Origin: Rhabdophis nuchalis
Lineage: Eukaryota; Chordata; Lepidosauria; Squamata; Natricidae
Assembly (NCBI GenBank): GCA_039707465.1
Contig: CM077643.1
Coordinates: 45,512,605 to 45,576,604, forward strand
Reading direction: 5' to 3'
DNA: 64,000 nucleotides
The notes under the pieces were generated by a model, which saw only the letters and a list, made by a program, of their open reading frames with translations, did no database searches and was not told where the DNA came from. This document shows, piece after piece, positions 44,214 through 56,479 of this stretch (positions are counted from its first letter, which is position 1; each line of letters opens with the position of its first letter). The position numbers and the translations under genes are program-made.

Positions 44214-44490
44214 CTTATCCCTTGGGTGTTTTTTTAAACACCCTATGTTTAATTTTCAACACTCAAATGGGTAACAAGAATTCCCAGCTCCCACACAATT
44301 TCACACTTGGCTACAATACCCGTGACAACAATGTGAACACACTTGGCACTTCAGATGCCTTGCTGGATATCCTTTCCACAGGAGAAGCCAATATTCCCAA
44401 ATACCAGCTGTGGAAGGAAGGGCAATTTTCTGGCTCGTCTTGATTCAGCTGGCAGGGGCATCTCCATCCAGATGTCCACATTAGTTGTCA
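44214..44490 (+). pseudogene. Relic exon resembling vomeronasal type-2 receptor (V2R) ligand-binding domain
   Basis: V2Rs are family-C GPCRs that detect pheromones and prey cues in the vomeronasal organ, with a large extracellular Venus-flytrap domain. After a strong acceptor (ttttcttttacaatag) the first frame gives NKNSQLPHNFTLGYNTRDNN and SDALLDILSTGEANIP, like the V2R/CaSR signature N-x-LLPN-x-TLGY. The frame then shifts by one base near 44403. The second frame gives NTSCGRKGNFLARLDSAGRG and ISIQMSTLV, matching the V2R SCGR...LLAVL...ISIQ(I/M)ST pattern. The similarity stops there (LVVNSLDP onward), and no other exon is nearby. The frameshift and missing exons make it a pseudogene. The assignment is from remembered family motifs. 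Confidence 0.55.
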
Positions 44491-44769
44491 ACTCTTTGGA
44501 CCCCACATCAAGAAAGAGACTTTACAAGTCTGGCTGGAACTTTATTGATGTAGGCTATTAAAATTTTGTATGCCTGACTAAGTTTTCCCTTCCCTTCCTT
44601 TTGTACTCTAGTGAGGAATCAGTCTTAGCTTCTTTATCATAGTTTCATTCTTTCCTTGGTTTAAATCATGGTTTTGCAACCCTCATTTCTCTCTGCAGGC
44701 CTCCACATAAAACATTTTAATTTAGCAGAGTTTTATCAATCTTTAAAAAAAACTTGAACATTGGGCACT

Positions 44770-45570
44770 ATCTAATAAAATGAAATTCAATTGTGAAAAA
44801 GTAAGGTTCTACATTTAGGCAAGAAAAACAAAATGCACAGGTACAGTATAGGTGGTACCTTGCTCAATAGTAGCAACTGTGAGAGGGATCTAGGAATCCT
44901 AGTGGACAACCATTTAAATATGAGCCAGCAGTGTGCAGCAGCTGCCAAAAAAGCCAACACAGTTCTAGGCTGCATAAACAGAGGGATAGAATCTAGATCA
45001 CGTGAAGTGTTAATGCCACTGTATAGTGCCTTGGTAAGGTCACACTTAGAATACTGCATACAGTTTTGGTCGCCACGATATAGAAAAGACGTGGAGACTC
45101 TGGAAAGAGTGCAGAGAAGAGCAACCAAGATGATTAGGGGACTGGAGGCTAAAACATATGAAGAATGGTTGCAGGAGCTGGGTATGTCTAGTTTGATGAA
45201 GAGAAGGACCAGGGGAGACATGATAGCAGTGTTCCGATATCTCAGAGGGTGCCACAAAGAAGAGGGAGTCAAACTATTCTCCAAGGCACCTGGGGGCAGG
45301 ACAAGAAGCAATGGGTGGAAACTACGTAATCAAGGAGAGAAGCAACTTAGAACTAAGGAGAAATTTCCTGACAGTTAGAACAATTAACCTCTGGAACAGC
45401 TTGCCTCCAGAAGTTGTGAATGCCCCAACCCTGGAAGTCTTTAAAAAGATGTTAGATAGCCATTTGTCTGAAATGGTATAAGGTTCCTGCCCACGCAGGG
45501 GGTTGGACTAGAAGACCTGCAAGGTCCCTTCAAACTCTGCTATTGTATTGTGTTGTATTGTATTTATTGT
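44770..45570 (+). mobile_element. CR1/L3-like LINE C-terminal region with ATTGT tail
   Basis: The frame 44833-45378 (181 codons) encodes [92 protein letters not shown] and EGVKLFSKAPGGR. It then shifts to the FLTVRTINLWNSLPPEVVNA part. This is the longest CR1 copy here. The 3' UTR ggttggactagaagacctgc ends in (ATTGT)n around 45540-45568. The RT core is absent. Confidence 0.9.
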
Positions 45571-46499
45571 ACATGTATCACATATATTATTCTCTAGTAA
45601 TAATAATAGTAGTAGTAGAAACAATCACAGTCACTTTTGGCACATTTTGACCCATACATCATGCGGGCAACTATTACCCGTTTTACTTCAACCCTTCTTA
45701 CGCTGTTCTCTACTATTTAAAATCCTATGCTTGCACAGAATCTATGTTAGCTGGATTGCTATTTCCTGCATTCCATCAGCTAAGTCATATATGCAGTGTA
45801 TTAACACACACTCAATTTGATAGTGAAATCCAGATGGTTGTACATGTAGTTCCCATGTGGGGGAAGGGAGCAAGCTACTCCCACTTTCAAGCTAAAATGA
45901 TACAGACCAGGAACAGTTTTAATCACTGATTAGCTGCTCGTATAGATCTGAACCACTCTCAACTCTCCTCTTTCTACGTTACAGCAGTGCCCAGGATGTC
46001 TGTGGTTAATACTTAACCGTCCACTTGTAAATTGGGACTGTCAGTTTCACATCATGAAATGTTTACCTACCCCACCCCACCCCCCAACCCAAAAAGTTAA
46101 TTGGGAAGCATGTATTTCCTTTACATATCTGTCAGGATGATGTGCTGCTTGAGACATCTGTTGTTTACAAGCCTAAGGACCAGGAACTTGTTTCCTTCTC
46201 ATGAAAGAAAAGTGTCTGTAGATTTTAGTTTAGAAGATGAAAGGACAAATAAAAGGACATATAAAAAATGCAAGCAATTATGAAAAGCATGCATACAAGC
46301 CTATTTTTCTTGTCTTTTTCATGGCATTCTGGATTAGCTGCTGAAGCCTAATAGTGGTATTCAATAATTAATAAAACAGTGGCTTTTTTCCCCTCAAACC
46401 TGTTATAAACTTATGGAATTTAGTTCCATAAGTTGCAATGCCCACTTAGAACTTAAATGATTAGTCTAATTTACAGACATGGGTTCTGCTAACAATTGA
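45571..46499. other. Unique sequence, nothing recognised
   Basis: A short GTA-rich run lies near 45600 and poly-C near 46075. No gene recognised. Confidence 0.4.
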
Positions 46500-46550
46500 T
46501 TCATTATTACAACTCTGCTATTGTATTGTATTATTATTGTATTATTGATG
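46500..46550 (+). mobile_element. CR1 tail remnant with ATTGT repeats
   Basis: caactctgctattgtattg followed by TATTATTG repeats, the extreme 3' end of a CR1 copy. Confidence 0.5.
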
Positions 46551-46599
46551 AATGCATGGAGTCATCCCCTTAAAAGCACTTTACCTAGTTGGGGTTCAG

Positions 46600-46765
46600 A
46601 ATAATAGCATAACAAGAGTTGGAAGAGATCCTAAATGCCATTCCAGACAAGTGGCTCTCCAGACTCTTCTTAAAAACCTCCAGTGATGAAGCACCCACAA
46701 CTTCTGAAGGCAAGCCGTTCCACTGGTTAATTGTTCTCACTGTTAGAAATTGTTAGTTTCTGTAG
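46600..46765 (-). mobile_element. Old CR1-like 3' remnant
   Basis: Plus strand gagttggaagagatcctaaa, gacaagtggctctccagact, cttaaaaacctccagtgatg and ggcaagccgttccactggtt: a diverged reverse complement of the CR1 C-terminus and 3' UTR. Confidence 0.75.
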
Positions 46766-47409
46766 AGTCCATCCTGGATACTATTGGAATCAGGATTAGC
46801 CATGTTCTAATTTCAACTGCTCGTCTTTAAAGAGCCGATTCGTGCTTTTAAAGATTTAGCTAACACTTTATAAAAAGAGCCTTCTAATCTGCTGTAAAAT
46901 TATGGATTATGGACAAATGCCACATTTGTTCACTACAGAGAAGTTGGACTTTATGACTGAGGTTGTTTCTATTTAGCCACAGCACTTACAAATCTTTCCT
47001 GGCTCAACTTAAAAATAAAAATAAAAAAATCAAAGTCCTTTGTGCTAGGCACGGACATGCAATAAAAAAGCGAACAACTAGGCTGTAAAACATGAGCAGC
47101 AGATACTATCACTGGTTGTTACGCAATGCCATAGTTTTCAGCAGCTGGTGGAGGTGGGGGGAGCCGCCACAACAATCTAAATCCATAAATACTCTTCTAC
47201 TTCCTCATCTTCCTTCCCTGAATCTCGAGTGCGTGTTACAGAATGTGTGAGCCAGAGGGGGTTCTAAGATGGACTTCACCAATTACTATCTGATAACATC
47301 TTGTGTGTGGGGGAATTTCCACCCATAAGGGTCATGCTACATGAGACCCTGGCCAAGACCAGAGGGTCCCAAATGAATTTTAACTGGCTGAATTTCCACA
47401 TCATCCAAA
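46766..47409. other. Unique sequence, nothing recognised
   Basis: About 640 bp without recognised repeats or genes. Confidence 0.4.
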
Positions 47410-47954
47410 AGCCTGTGGCCTTTCGGGTGCATTTCAAGGTGTTGGTCACCATCTTTAAAGCGCTCCATGGCACAGGACCTAGTTATTTGCAGGATCATAT
47501 CCTGCCCCATACATCCCTTTGGCTGATTCGCTCCCACAGACAGGGACTTCTCCGAGTGCCGTCCACTAGGTAATGCCAGCGGGCGACGCCCAGGGGAAGG
47601 GCCTTCTCTGTGATGGGCCCGACCCTTTGGAACGACCTACCCCCCGATATTAGAACTACTACGGACCTCCGCTCCTTCCGCCAAAAAGTAAAGACCTATC
47701 TGTTCCATCAGGCTGGCTTGGCCTAATTTATGCTCCTCGCCCCAGTCTGTAGCTTAAATTGTTTAATCAGGTTTTAATGGGATACAGTTTTAATGTTTTA
47801 TAAATTTTAGTACAGGGTTAATTATTTAATTTGGTTTTAATTCTGTATGTATTGTTATGTTTTTAGATGTTCTTAATTTTCCTGTACACCGCCCCGAGTC
47901 CCTTCGGGGAGAGGGGGCGGTTTAGAAATTTAATAAATTAAATTATTATTATTT
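47410..47954 (+). mobile_element. L2-like LINE 3' fragment
   Basis: It starts inside VAFRVHFKVLVTIFKALHGTG and passes through SHRQGLLRVPSTR, a stop, FSVMGPTLWNDLP and FRQKVKTYLFHQAGLA. The 3' UTR cgccccgagtcccttcgggg and an ATT tail follow. One in-frame stop after VPSTR shows it is inactive. Confidence 0.88.
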
Positions 47955-48035
47955 GGTCAAAAAGAGAGCAAATAACAAACCTCTGTAAAACATTTGTGAT
48001 AATCTTGGTTACAGACTATTGCCTAATTATTATTT

Positions 48036-48282
48036 TTCCTGCTTCCCTGTAAATAAGCCCTCCCCAGATAATAAGCCCAATCAGGCTTTTGAGTGCATGC
48101 GCTAAAATAAGCCCTTTCCTGAAAATATTGCAACACAGCAGTAGCCATGAGGGGACCACACTCGCCTCCTCTTGCACCTCAACAATAATAAGGCCTCTCC
48201 AAAAATAAGGCCAAGTGCTTATTTTGGGGGATCAAAAGAAAAAAAGACCCTGTCTTATATTTGGGGAAACACAGTACTATAG
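48036..48282. mobile_element. TA-flanked aataag-rich MITE, second copy
   Basis: cttccctgtaaataagccct and gtcttatatttggggaaaca are inverted ends. The interior gagtgcatgcgctaaaataa and gaaaatattgcaacacagca align with 25683-25948. TA follows the right end. Confidence 0.6.
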
Positions 48283-48407
48283 CTGCCAAGATCTTTTGCT
48301 CGATACTTGTTTGATGTTCAGCTTTTTTTAAGCTAAGGGTCAAGTTTACCCATGGGTTAAACTATAAAAAGTAAAGGATTAGGACAAACATTAAAACTGA
48401 TTAATTG

Positions 48408-48575
48408 AATAATAGAATAAAGGAGTTGGAAGGGACCTTTGAGCTCTTCTAGTCCAACCCCCCTGCTCAAGTAGGAAACCGTTTCGGACAAATGGCAGTC
48501 AAATCTCTTTTTTAAATCCTCCAGTGATGGAATACCCACTACTTCTTCAGGCAAACCATTTCACTGGTTAATGAA
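48408..48575 (-). mobile_element. CR1-like LINE 3' end
   Basis: aataatagaataaaggagtt, then ctagtccaacccccctgctc and cagtgatggaatacccacta. The AATAG-type tail is at the left, as expected for the minus strand. Confidence 0.8.
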
Positions 48576-49746
48576 TTACTTTCCAGTCATGAAGAAGCAG
48601 AAGTAGAGTGAATAGAAGTACATCTAAAGACCTTAGGCATTTTATTGTAGAATATACCTTTAATAGTACTATGTGTGTGTGAGAAAGTATCACTTACAAC
48701 TCTCTATCAACTTAAGTCTGAAGAAGCAACAGGATGTGTTATGCGAAGTATTGAAAGCAGTTCTCTTGATTTTCAGTACCTGGTGCTGTCACAGTGGAAA
48801 GGTATGTCCTTAACTTAAATATATCCCTCATCCAAGATTCGTACTGTTAAGAATAATAATAACAATAATGCTTTTTAGGAATGGATTGTTATCAAATAGG
48901 ATGAACACAGAATTTATTTAAGAAGCAAATGGATTACAGCTTGGAGCATACGCAATGGGCAGATTAGACTTTGGTCTTTTAATAGGGTACTAGTTAATTT
49001 TCAAAGTATAATTTTACCCCCCCAAAATTCCAAAACGATTTATCAATGGCATTTGATGTCATTCAGAATCAACCAAATATATTAGAACAGTTAGTATTTG
49101 TGTTGAGAAGTCAAGAACCTGTAGCTGATTTTTTTTTTATGTTTTGGGGTTACCTCTACATATTAAATTCTTCTGGACGTTATGTTTTATGTAACATGTG
49201 CCCCACATGGGAATTTAAAAGACTCATTTGCCTAGCATTGAGTAGAACTTCAGGCAAGGGTAATATGTATTTTGTGTTTACCTGTGTGGGGTCCCGATCG
49301 CACTGTTTAAATGCTTAGCTAGGGCCCAGATCTTGCTATGGATATGCTACACATCTGCTGTCAAAATGTTTGTAAGTTCAGTGCAGGGTGTTGGTTTTCC
49401 ATGTTCTAAATTATTTGTAGCCAGGTCCTAGGCCTGCTTATCTTAAGGAATGTCTCCTATTTCAGCTATCTCACCTCAGGATACAAGATGTGCCATGTCT
49501 ACTGCTGGCCAAGATATTTGGCAGTCGAGATAGAAAAATCCCACAAACATCTTTCTTGCAGATCTAAAAACACAGTCTAATACATTAAGGAATTAACTGC
49601 TTTTCAGGGCATCCAACTCAACCACCCCCCTCTTTTTCATGGCAGATTTTACCTTTCCTCCAACAAGTCCATGCCCCACACAAACGATCAAATCAAACAT
49701 GTTATTCAGAGGTACATGGTTTGTAGGAAAACGATTTTAAAACTTG
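48576..49746. other. Unique sequence, nothing recognised
   Basis: About 1.2 kb of AT-rich DNA without recognised repeats or coding signal. Confidence 0.4.
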
Positions 49747-49763
49747 TATGAATGCAATATTAA

Positions 49764-49918
49764 TGAATTTGTACTGCATGACTATTATTAAGTCCTGTAC
49801 TTTATGACTCTTGATGAATGTATCTTGTCTTTTTATGTACACTGAGAGCATATGCACCATAGACAAACTCCTTGTGTGCCCAATCACACTTGGCCCATAA
49901 AAGAATTCTATTCTATTC
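49764..49918 (+). mobile_element. Rex1-like LINE 3' end, 17-bp target duplication, ATTCT tail
   Basis: A 155-bp insertion flanked by tatgaatgcaatattaa at 49747-49763 and 49919-49935. It carries the same 3' UTR as 17760-17900 (cttgatgaatgtatcttgtc, gcccaatcacacttggccca) and ends in (ATTCT)3. Strongly 5'-truncated. Confidence 0.88.
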
Positions 49919-49935
49919 TATGAATGCAATATTAA

Positions 49936-51285
49936 GGGTGGGATTTGGAAAGCAAGGGCTGTGTGAAACACTCTTGTTATTTGGGAGATCCTTAATCTCC
50001 CAAATATTTCAAAATTGAGCCCGAAAAGAAAAGCTTCCAGTGGCATCACTCTGACACTAAAGGTTTCCTGCACTGTGGGAGAAGATAAGGGAAACTGAGC
50101 CACAGCGTTGATCCAGAAGGAGCTGCTCAGCTCCCCTTTAATTTAGCAGCAATTTTAAGATTAGCAATGGTTGATTGACTATGCAGAATGGGAACAATTA
50201 CCCACCTAAAATGACCTTGCCCACCCTGGTGCTCTCCAAATGTGTTGGAACAGAGATCTGTGCTGGCTATAAGTGATCGACAATAGCAGGTGAGCAGAGG
50301 GCTGATCTATAGGACAAGATCCCAATCAGATCTTGTCCCTGAGATGAATCAGTCGAGGTACAGAAGCCTCAATTGGACCTCCAGTGGCAAATCATGTGAT
50401 GAGAAAGAGGAAACTTTTTGACCCCCAGCACAACAAACTCTCTTCTCGTTCTGGTGGTTTTTCATCCAATTTCAGGTTATTGGAATTTGGGCAGTTTAGT
50501 GTCTTGTATTTGTAGCTGATTTTCAATCAGATAAAACTACTTTAAAATGAAGCCAGGTTTTAGGAATTTTCCACTGTTTGTTAGGCTTCTAATGAATGGA
50601 ATTTTAAAAATTTGAACAGAAAAACTATTAGAATAAAAATCCTTCCATAAAGTACATCAGCCGCAGAAGCCCTTAAGCAATGGATAATCACAATGAACTG
50701 TCAGAATTACTGGGTCAGTCAAAGGACTGACAAATAGATTGCTTGTTGTATTGAGTAGACAGACTTGAACATGATGTAGTTTTATACATTTTATCACCCT
50801 TCAAATAGTGATATAATTATGCATACTTTGTTCTATCTTGTTTTTTATTTGTCTAATGGTAAAAAAAATAGCTGTAGACCTAGGGGATTTCTATCACTTA
50901 GTCAAAGTGGGTCATTTAGTAGACTCTTTCCTGGATTATCTCCTTGGCTTCTTCAGATGAAGTGGCCATCATTGCCAATCATGTAAAAATCTCCCATACA
51001 GGCAGTTCTTAACTTACAGAGCAAGAAGAAGCTTTCTAAGGTTAGGAAACATATCTCTGAAGCATATCCTTCACTCTTGTATTCTCCAAATTATTACGGT
51101 TATTCCATCTGGACAATATTCAGTTCAAGTAAGATGGGCTACAGAACAGGACCAAGAAGGGGAACCCAAGTTCACTCATGATATCTACTTTCACTTTGTT
51201 CTTTAGCTTTCTCTTTCATGGGGTTGTCATGAAGGTAGAGGAAATTCTCTATAGCAGATATAGAAGAAGGGGACAATATTGATAT
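49936..51285. other. Unique sequence, nothing recognised
   Basis: About 1.35 kb without recognised gene. A weak caggcagttcttaacttac match near 50998 may be a MITE end. Confidence 0.4.
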
Positions 51286-51650
51286 TGAGACCCAGTTTAG
51301 TGTAGAAGTTAAGATGCTGGCCTAGAAACCAAGAAACTGCGAGTTCTAGTCCCACCAGGCATGAAAGACAACTGAGTGACTTCAGGCCAAACACTCTTTC
51401 TCAATCCACACTTACTCAGCCCATTACACAGGGTTGTTGTTGTGGAGGAAATAGAAGGAGGAAGGAGTATTAGGAATGTTCATGCTATGAGGTAAAGGTA
51501 AAGGCACTAGGGATTCGAACCACCGAACTGCCAATACTTCTGATCAACAAGTTCAGTGTCTTAGCCACTGAGCCATCATGTCCCCTATGCTGTGAGTTAC
51601 CTATAAAGTAATAAAGGAAGGATAAAATTCTAATAAATAAATATGTCAGA
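51286..51650 (+). mobile_element. Sauria-type tRNA-derived SINE with a second SINE inserted
   Basis: The 5' tRNA-like part is cagtttagtgtagaagttaa (A-box region) and cgagttctagtcccacc (B-box region). The core cttcaggccaaacactcttt and a 3' part with ggaagaaggagtatt-type words lead to aataaataaata. It is interrupted at 51491-51585 by another tRNA-derived SINE in the opposite direction. Confidence 0.7.
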
Positions 51651-51768
51651 ATCGTTACCAGGCCCTGCAATGTTGCAGTGAAACTCAGTTGCTCCTGTCT
51701 CTGGCCAAACAAATTCAGTGTATGCTTTAAAAGGCACCCTCAAGAGTTCCATAGAAAAATCAGTTTAT

Positions 51769-51769
<1 letters not shown>
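51442..51769 (+). repeat. 328-bp duplicated block, copy 1
   Basis: Identical to 60361-60688 except for five substitutions and no indels. It contains the 3' half of the Sauria-type SINE, the inner SINE and about 115 bp of other sequence, and runs into a GATA array in both places. Confidence 0.9.
51491..51585 (-). mobile_element. Short tRNA-derived SINE ending in TTTACC repeats
   Basis: On the minus strand ggggacatgatggctcagtg (A box), then ggttcgaatccctagtg (B box) and a cctttacctttacc tail. It lacks the central core of longer family members. A tRNA gene is unlikely, because no acceptor stem pairs. Confidence 0.65.
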
Positions 51770-52024
<255 letters not shown>

Positions 52025-53084
52025 TTTTAGATAGAGTTCCCCTGAAGGCAGAACCTTTGAAAATTCAGTGAAATTCCTCCCCGCTGCAAGTTACAATGGA
52101 AGGCCCCTATTAAGTACAGATCTAGTACTAAAGTTAATTCCCTTTGCAGAGGCAGCAGCAACCCATCAAGTGAGGGTTATCAGTGGAAATGTGTGTAATT
52201 GCCCTGTCAAACAGCTGAAATGCTCTCCCCTTTGGCTTACACCACTTCAAAATGAAATTCTTTCTTTGGCATGGTTATGCCTGATATGCAGGCATCAAAG
52301 GAGAGGCAACAGGTCATCACTGCCCCAGGTGATATATCTACCTTCTAAAGAGAGGGAGGAATGAGCATGAGTGGGGGGTCCAGAGACAAAGAGCTAAGGA
52401 TGGGCGGGAGGGGTGGGGAGCGGAGCGGAGCAGAGAAAGGAGAAGCCCTGAGAAAAATCAGCCAGGAGTTCAGGGGTTTTTCTTCCCAGTGCTTGCTCAT
52501 CCTCTCCAGATGGGGGCTGCAGTCCTAGAATTAGAAAGGAGAAGTTACCAGGCCAACTGGCCAAACGTCTGTGAAGATGGAATGCCAAAATACGTTGCAG
52601 CATCACCATGAAGAGAGGATAATTTGGTCTGTTTGTTCCCGATCACTTTTCTCTCTTAAGTTGTTTAACTATGGCAGCTATGCCAGAAAATAAATGCCGG
52701 GAAGATTTAACAGACTCTCTTTTCCGAATATTCTATTTGGGAGGACCGTCCCACCCCTTCTCGGCCATCACATACAGCAAAAGAATCCAACCTTGTCTGC
52801 TCAAGGAAAGAGCAGATTGGAGCCTTTTGTGGCATCAGTAGCCATTATTCCAATCCTCTTTTCACACCCATGACCTTGTTGTGCACTCAGCAACCAATGT
52901 GCCTCATGTTTATAAAAGAAGCCAAAAACTGGAAGCAAAGATGAGAGAACGTGTCGTCAAATTTAACTGAACAATAGCCAACCCATCCATTGTCTGGAAA
53001 CACACAGGGAAACTCTCTGGAGGGACATGGGAAAGAAACATGATTCAAGTTATTTTTATTTGTATAGCAGAAGAAGTAGCACAG
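52025..53084. other. Unique sequence, nothing recognised
   Basis: Just over 1 kb without recognised repeats or genes. A short gagcggagcggagc repeat lies near 52421. Confidence 0.4.
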
Positions 53085-53150
53085 GCATGTGTGCACACAC
53101 ATACACACACATACACATACACACACACACAAAGAGAGAGAGACTAGAAA
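53085..53150. repeat. (CA)n/(GA)n microsatellite
   Basis: CACACA-rich run with ATACAC variants, then gagagagaga. Confidence 0.85.
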
Positions 53151-53324
53151 TCTGACAGAGCAAGCCAAATATTCTGACTCCCCAAATCAGAAAATACTTA
53201 TTTAATTCTGAAATGTGTTAAGGCCATTAAATATTTTCGGGAGTGTGGCAGAGATTCAATGTCCCACATCCATGAACAGTGAGTCTTCCATTCCTACTCA
53301 AAGGATAAACCATACCTCAAGATC

Positions 53325-53778
53325 AAGAGTCTTTAGAAAGAGTGCAGAGAAGAGGAACAAAGATGATTAGGGGACTGGAGGCTAAAACATATGAAGAATG
53401 GTTGCAGGAACTGGGCATGTCTAGTTTAATGAAAATAAAGACTAGAGGTGATATGATAGCAATGTTCCAATAGCTCAGGGGTTGCCACAAAGTAGAGGGA
53501 GTCAAACTATTCTCCGAAGGACCTGAAGGAAGGAGAAGAAGCAAAGGATGGAAACTAATGAAGGAGAGAAGCAACCTAGAACTAAGGAGAAATTTCCTGA
53601 CAGTTAGAACAATTAATCAGTGAAACAACTTGCCTCCAGAAATAGCAAATGCTCCAACACTGGAAGTTTCTAAGAAGAGATTGGGCAACCATTTGTCTGA
53701 AATGGTATAGGGTTTCCTGCCTGAGCAGGGGGTTGGACTAGAGGACCTCCAAAGTCCCTTCCAACTCTGTTATTCTGT
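53325..53778 (+). mobile_element. CR1/L3-like LINE 3' region
   Basis: It starts with [24 protein letters not shown] residues, then GMSSLMKIKTRGDMIAMFQ, a stop, GVKLFSEGPEG and FLTVRTINQ. The 3' UTR ggttggactagaggacctcc and a minimal ATTCTGTT tail follow. Stops show decay. Confidence 0.88.
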
Positions 53779-54234
53779 TAAGATCCTTCAATTGGCCGCA
53801 AGTACAATATTAACAACAGTAAGATATGTTGTCTTCTTCCCCAGTTATCTCCCAATCAATTAGTACAACTCTACAGCAATATTCTACGCTCCAATCACTC
53901 CTTGGAAATATGGTTTTTATTCCCAGACTGTTTTCCCCAGAACCTCTTCTTGTATCTGGGATACTTTTGTATTCCAAGCACCTTGGAAGGAGATAAGAAA
54001 GAAAACATGAGCATGGGAGAAAGAATGCTCTACAGATGTCTCCACAACAGAGATCAGAAAACTCAAGACACTATGCAATTGAGGTCCAAGTCTTTGTTTA
54101 TGTACCGGTAGGTCAATAAATTGGTATATTTGTTGGAAGTTATTCTCTGATTAAAATTCCATTTTGAACCAGATCACTCAAAAAGAAGCATACAGTCCAA
54201 AAACAGGCTATCAGTTTCTTTATGATGATTTATA
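53779..54234. other. Unique sequence, nothing recognised
   Basis: About 450 bp without recognised gene or repeat. Confidence 0.4.
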
Positions 54235-54480
54235 GGTTTTGCGGAGAGGGGTGCCTTCAAGTCAGCCTTCAATCCTGGTGACTGCCTGCACAAGTCCCTC
54301 AAATTTTCTTGGCAACATTTTCAGCTGTGATTTGCCATTGCCTCTTTCCTAGGGTTGAGAGAGAGAGAGAGAGACTGGTCCAGGGTCACCCACACCCAGT
54401 ATCATTTGTGACTAAAGTGGGACTAAAATTCATGATGCTCCAGTTTTTAATCGGATGCCTTTAACCACTGGCTACAGATG
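54235..54480 (-). mobile_element. Old Sauria-type SINE
   Basis: Plus strand ttcaagtcagccttcaatcc, ggtgactgcctgcac, gatttgccattgcctctttc, tccagggtcaccc and gggactaaaattcatgatgc are the reverse complement of the SINE core and tRNA-like head. cctttaaccactggctacag marks the A-box end. Confidence 0.55.
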
Positions 54481-55385
54481 CAAAAATCAGAAATCGTTAC
54501 TTTGGAGTAAAAAAATAAGTCTAACATTAACATTGTGTTTGCATGACACTCCTAACATAGTTAAACAAACCATAGTTTATTCAATTAGCCCATATTTCCT
54601 AGGCGTCCGCTTCACTCAAACCCAAACTATCCTCAGAAGAATATAGGGTGTAAGGTGATTGTCCGATGTGTGGTTCAGTGATGCTGTGCAGAGGCTTATC
54701 TCGAATGAAGAGTTGATCTGTATTCCTGACACTCAGCCCGCTCTCAAGGAGCTAACTGTTGGTAACCTTTGCTCTCCCTTTTTACGACTCTTTTATCTTT
54801 AAACCAAATCTGAACTGAACTCCATCAAAAACAGAAGACTGACTTCTGCAGTAGAAGACACGGAGGCTTCCTGAGTTGTCACGTGGAGCAGGAAGTCACC
54901 ACAGCTACATGAGATGATGTCTTGTGATTTCATCTGACTCAGCACACAGGAATGGGTGCAAAATGCAACTGCTGAATTGCTGTTGTTTCAAAAAACAGTG
55001 GAAGATAAGTCAGATTCTGTAAAAATATGTGAGCAGAGGATTGGCTAGAAAATCCAGTATAGTCAGATTTATGTTCCACAAGGGAGGTGCTGTTGTTTTT
55101 AAGAGGATTAATTTAAAAGACGTTAAAAGGATACAATGGGGGTTTTGAAATCCCTCCAGGAAGCTTTGATGTAATAAAATAACAATATAGACAACATGTA
55201 TGACAAATAACAACAGTCTGTCTGTCTGTCTAGCTTGTATTACTTGTATAAATATAGTGTGTATGTGTGTGTAAGGCAAATAAACACAAACACAACACAT
55301 TTAACACGAAGAGACTCAAATACATATACAATAATGAAGCCGTTCAAATATGTATAAAACAAACCGTGTCAGTTTATGTCAGAAT
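54481..55385. other. Unique sequence, nothing recognised
   Basis: About 900 bp. A short (TCTG)n run lies near 55213-55232. Confidence 0.4.
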
Positions 55386-56479
55386 ACTTTTTATAGAGTA
55401 TAGTTCGGCCTTTAATGCTATCTTACCAGTCATTCTCATTGAAAAGCTGGCCTGAATTTCCCTCCCCTCATTTGTGACTGGGTCAAAGACTTCCTGACAG
55501 ACCATCTACAAACAGTAAGGGTTGGGTCCTTGACATCTTCCATCCTGAATCTCAACACAGGGCTCAGGGCTGCATGCTCAGCCCCTACCTGTACTCTCTG
55601 TAAACATGTGACTGCACATCCTCGAATCCATCCAACATCATAATAAAGTTTACAGATGGCATAACTGTGCTGGGGCTTATAACTGGAGGGGACAAATCAG
55701 CATACAGGGAGGAAGTCCAGAAAGTATCCACATGGTGTTCAAAAAACAACCTACATCTAAATACTAGCAAGACAAAGCAGGTGGTGCTGGATTCCCAGAA
55801 GCACAGAGGGGAACCTGCTCCACTGTATATCAAGGGGGGCTGTGTGGAGAGGGTTTCCTCTTTTAAATTCTTGGGAGCGCTCATTAGTCAAGATCTCACC
55901 TGTAAAAACAACACATCCCTGGTAGTTAGTAAGGCCCAACAGAGACTACATTTCCTTAGAGTCCTATGAAAAAATCAGGTGGAACAATGGCTGATGATTG
56001 CTTTCTATCAGTCCTCACATATATAACAGTATGGTATGCTGATTTAACTGGTGCAGGCAGGAAGGCATTAGAGAAAGTGATCAAATTGGCACAAGAAACC
56101 ATTGGTTGCCCTCTAACACCATTGGATGACATCACCAGGTCTCACTGTTTTAGCAGACTAAGGAAGATACTTAGAGATGATTCACACCCTGACCAGTGTC
56201 TCTTTTCACTTTTACCATCGGGCAGAAGGCATTAAAAGCAGGACAAACAGGTTTAAAAACAGCAACAACAACCCATGGGCTGTCAAACTCCTAAACACAA
56301 TCACAATCACTCCACCTACATATGGAAATGTTTGACTACCCGGTAGTTTTTTCTTTCCCCAATTACTTGTATAAATTGGGAACTGTTTTGTCTTGTATTT
56401 TCTGTTATGGATTGCACCAGTAGAGATTAGACCAATTTTGTTGTATACATTATGTACAATGACAATATTATCATTGATT
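55386..56479 (+). mobile_element. Rex1-like LINE, RT to 3' end, decayed
   Basis: Pieces in changing frames: LFIEYSSAFNAILPVILIEK (RT motif A region, with D replaced), a GSGLHAQPLPVL-like stretch and KFTDGITVLGLITGGDKSAY (where FADDT is expected, so the catalytic Asp pair is damaged). These are followed by LHLNTSKTKQVVLDSQKHR, VERVSSFKFLGALISQDLT, VSKAQQRLHFLRVL and LFSLLPSGRR. The 3' end is gattagaccaattttgttg and tgtacaatgacaat. The family is probably Rex1/Babar, in the CR1 superclade. Frameshifts, stops and the lost active site make it inactive. Confidence 0.7.

Noticed and set aside
51491..51585. A true tRNA gene
   Set aside because: A-box and B-box motifs are present, but the acceptor stem does not pair and the tail is (TTTACC)n, so it is a tRNA-derived SINE. 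The same reasoning applies to 21096-21335.
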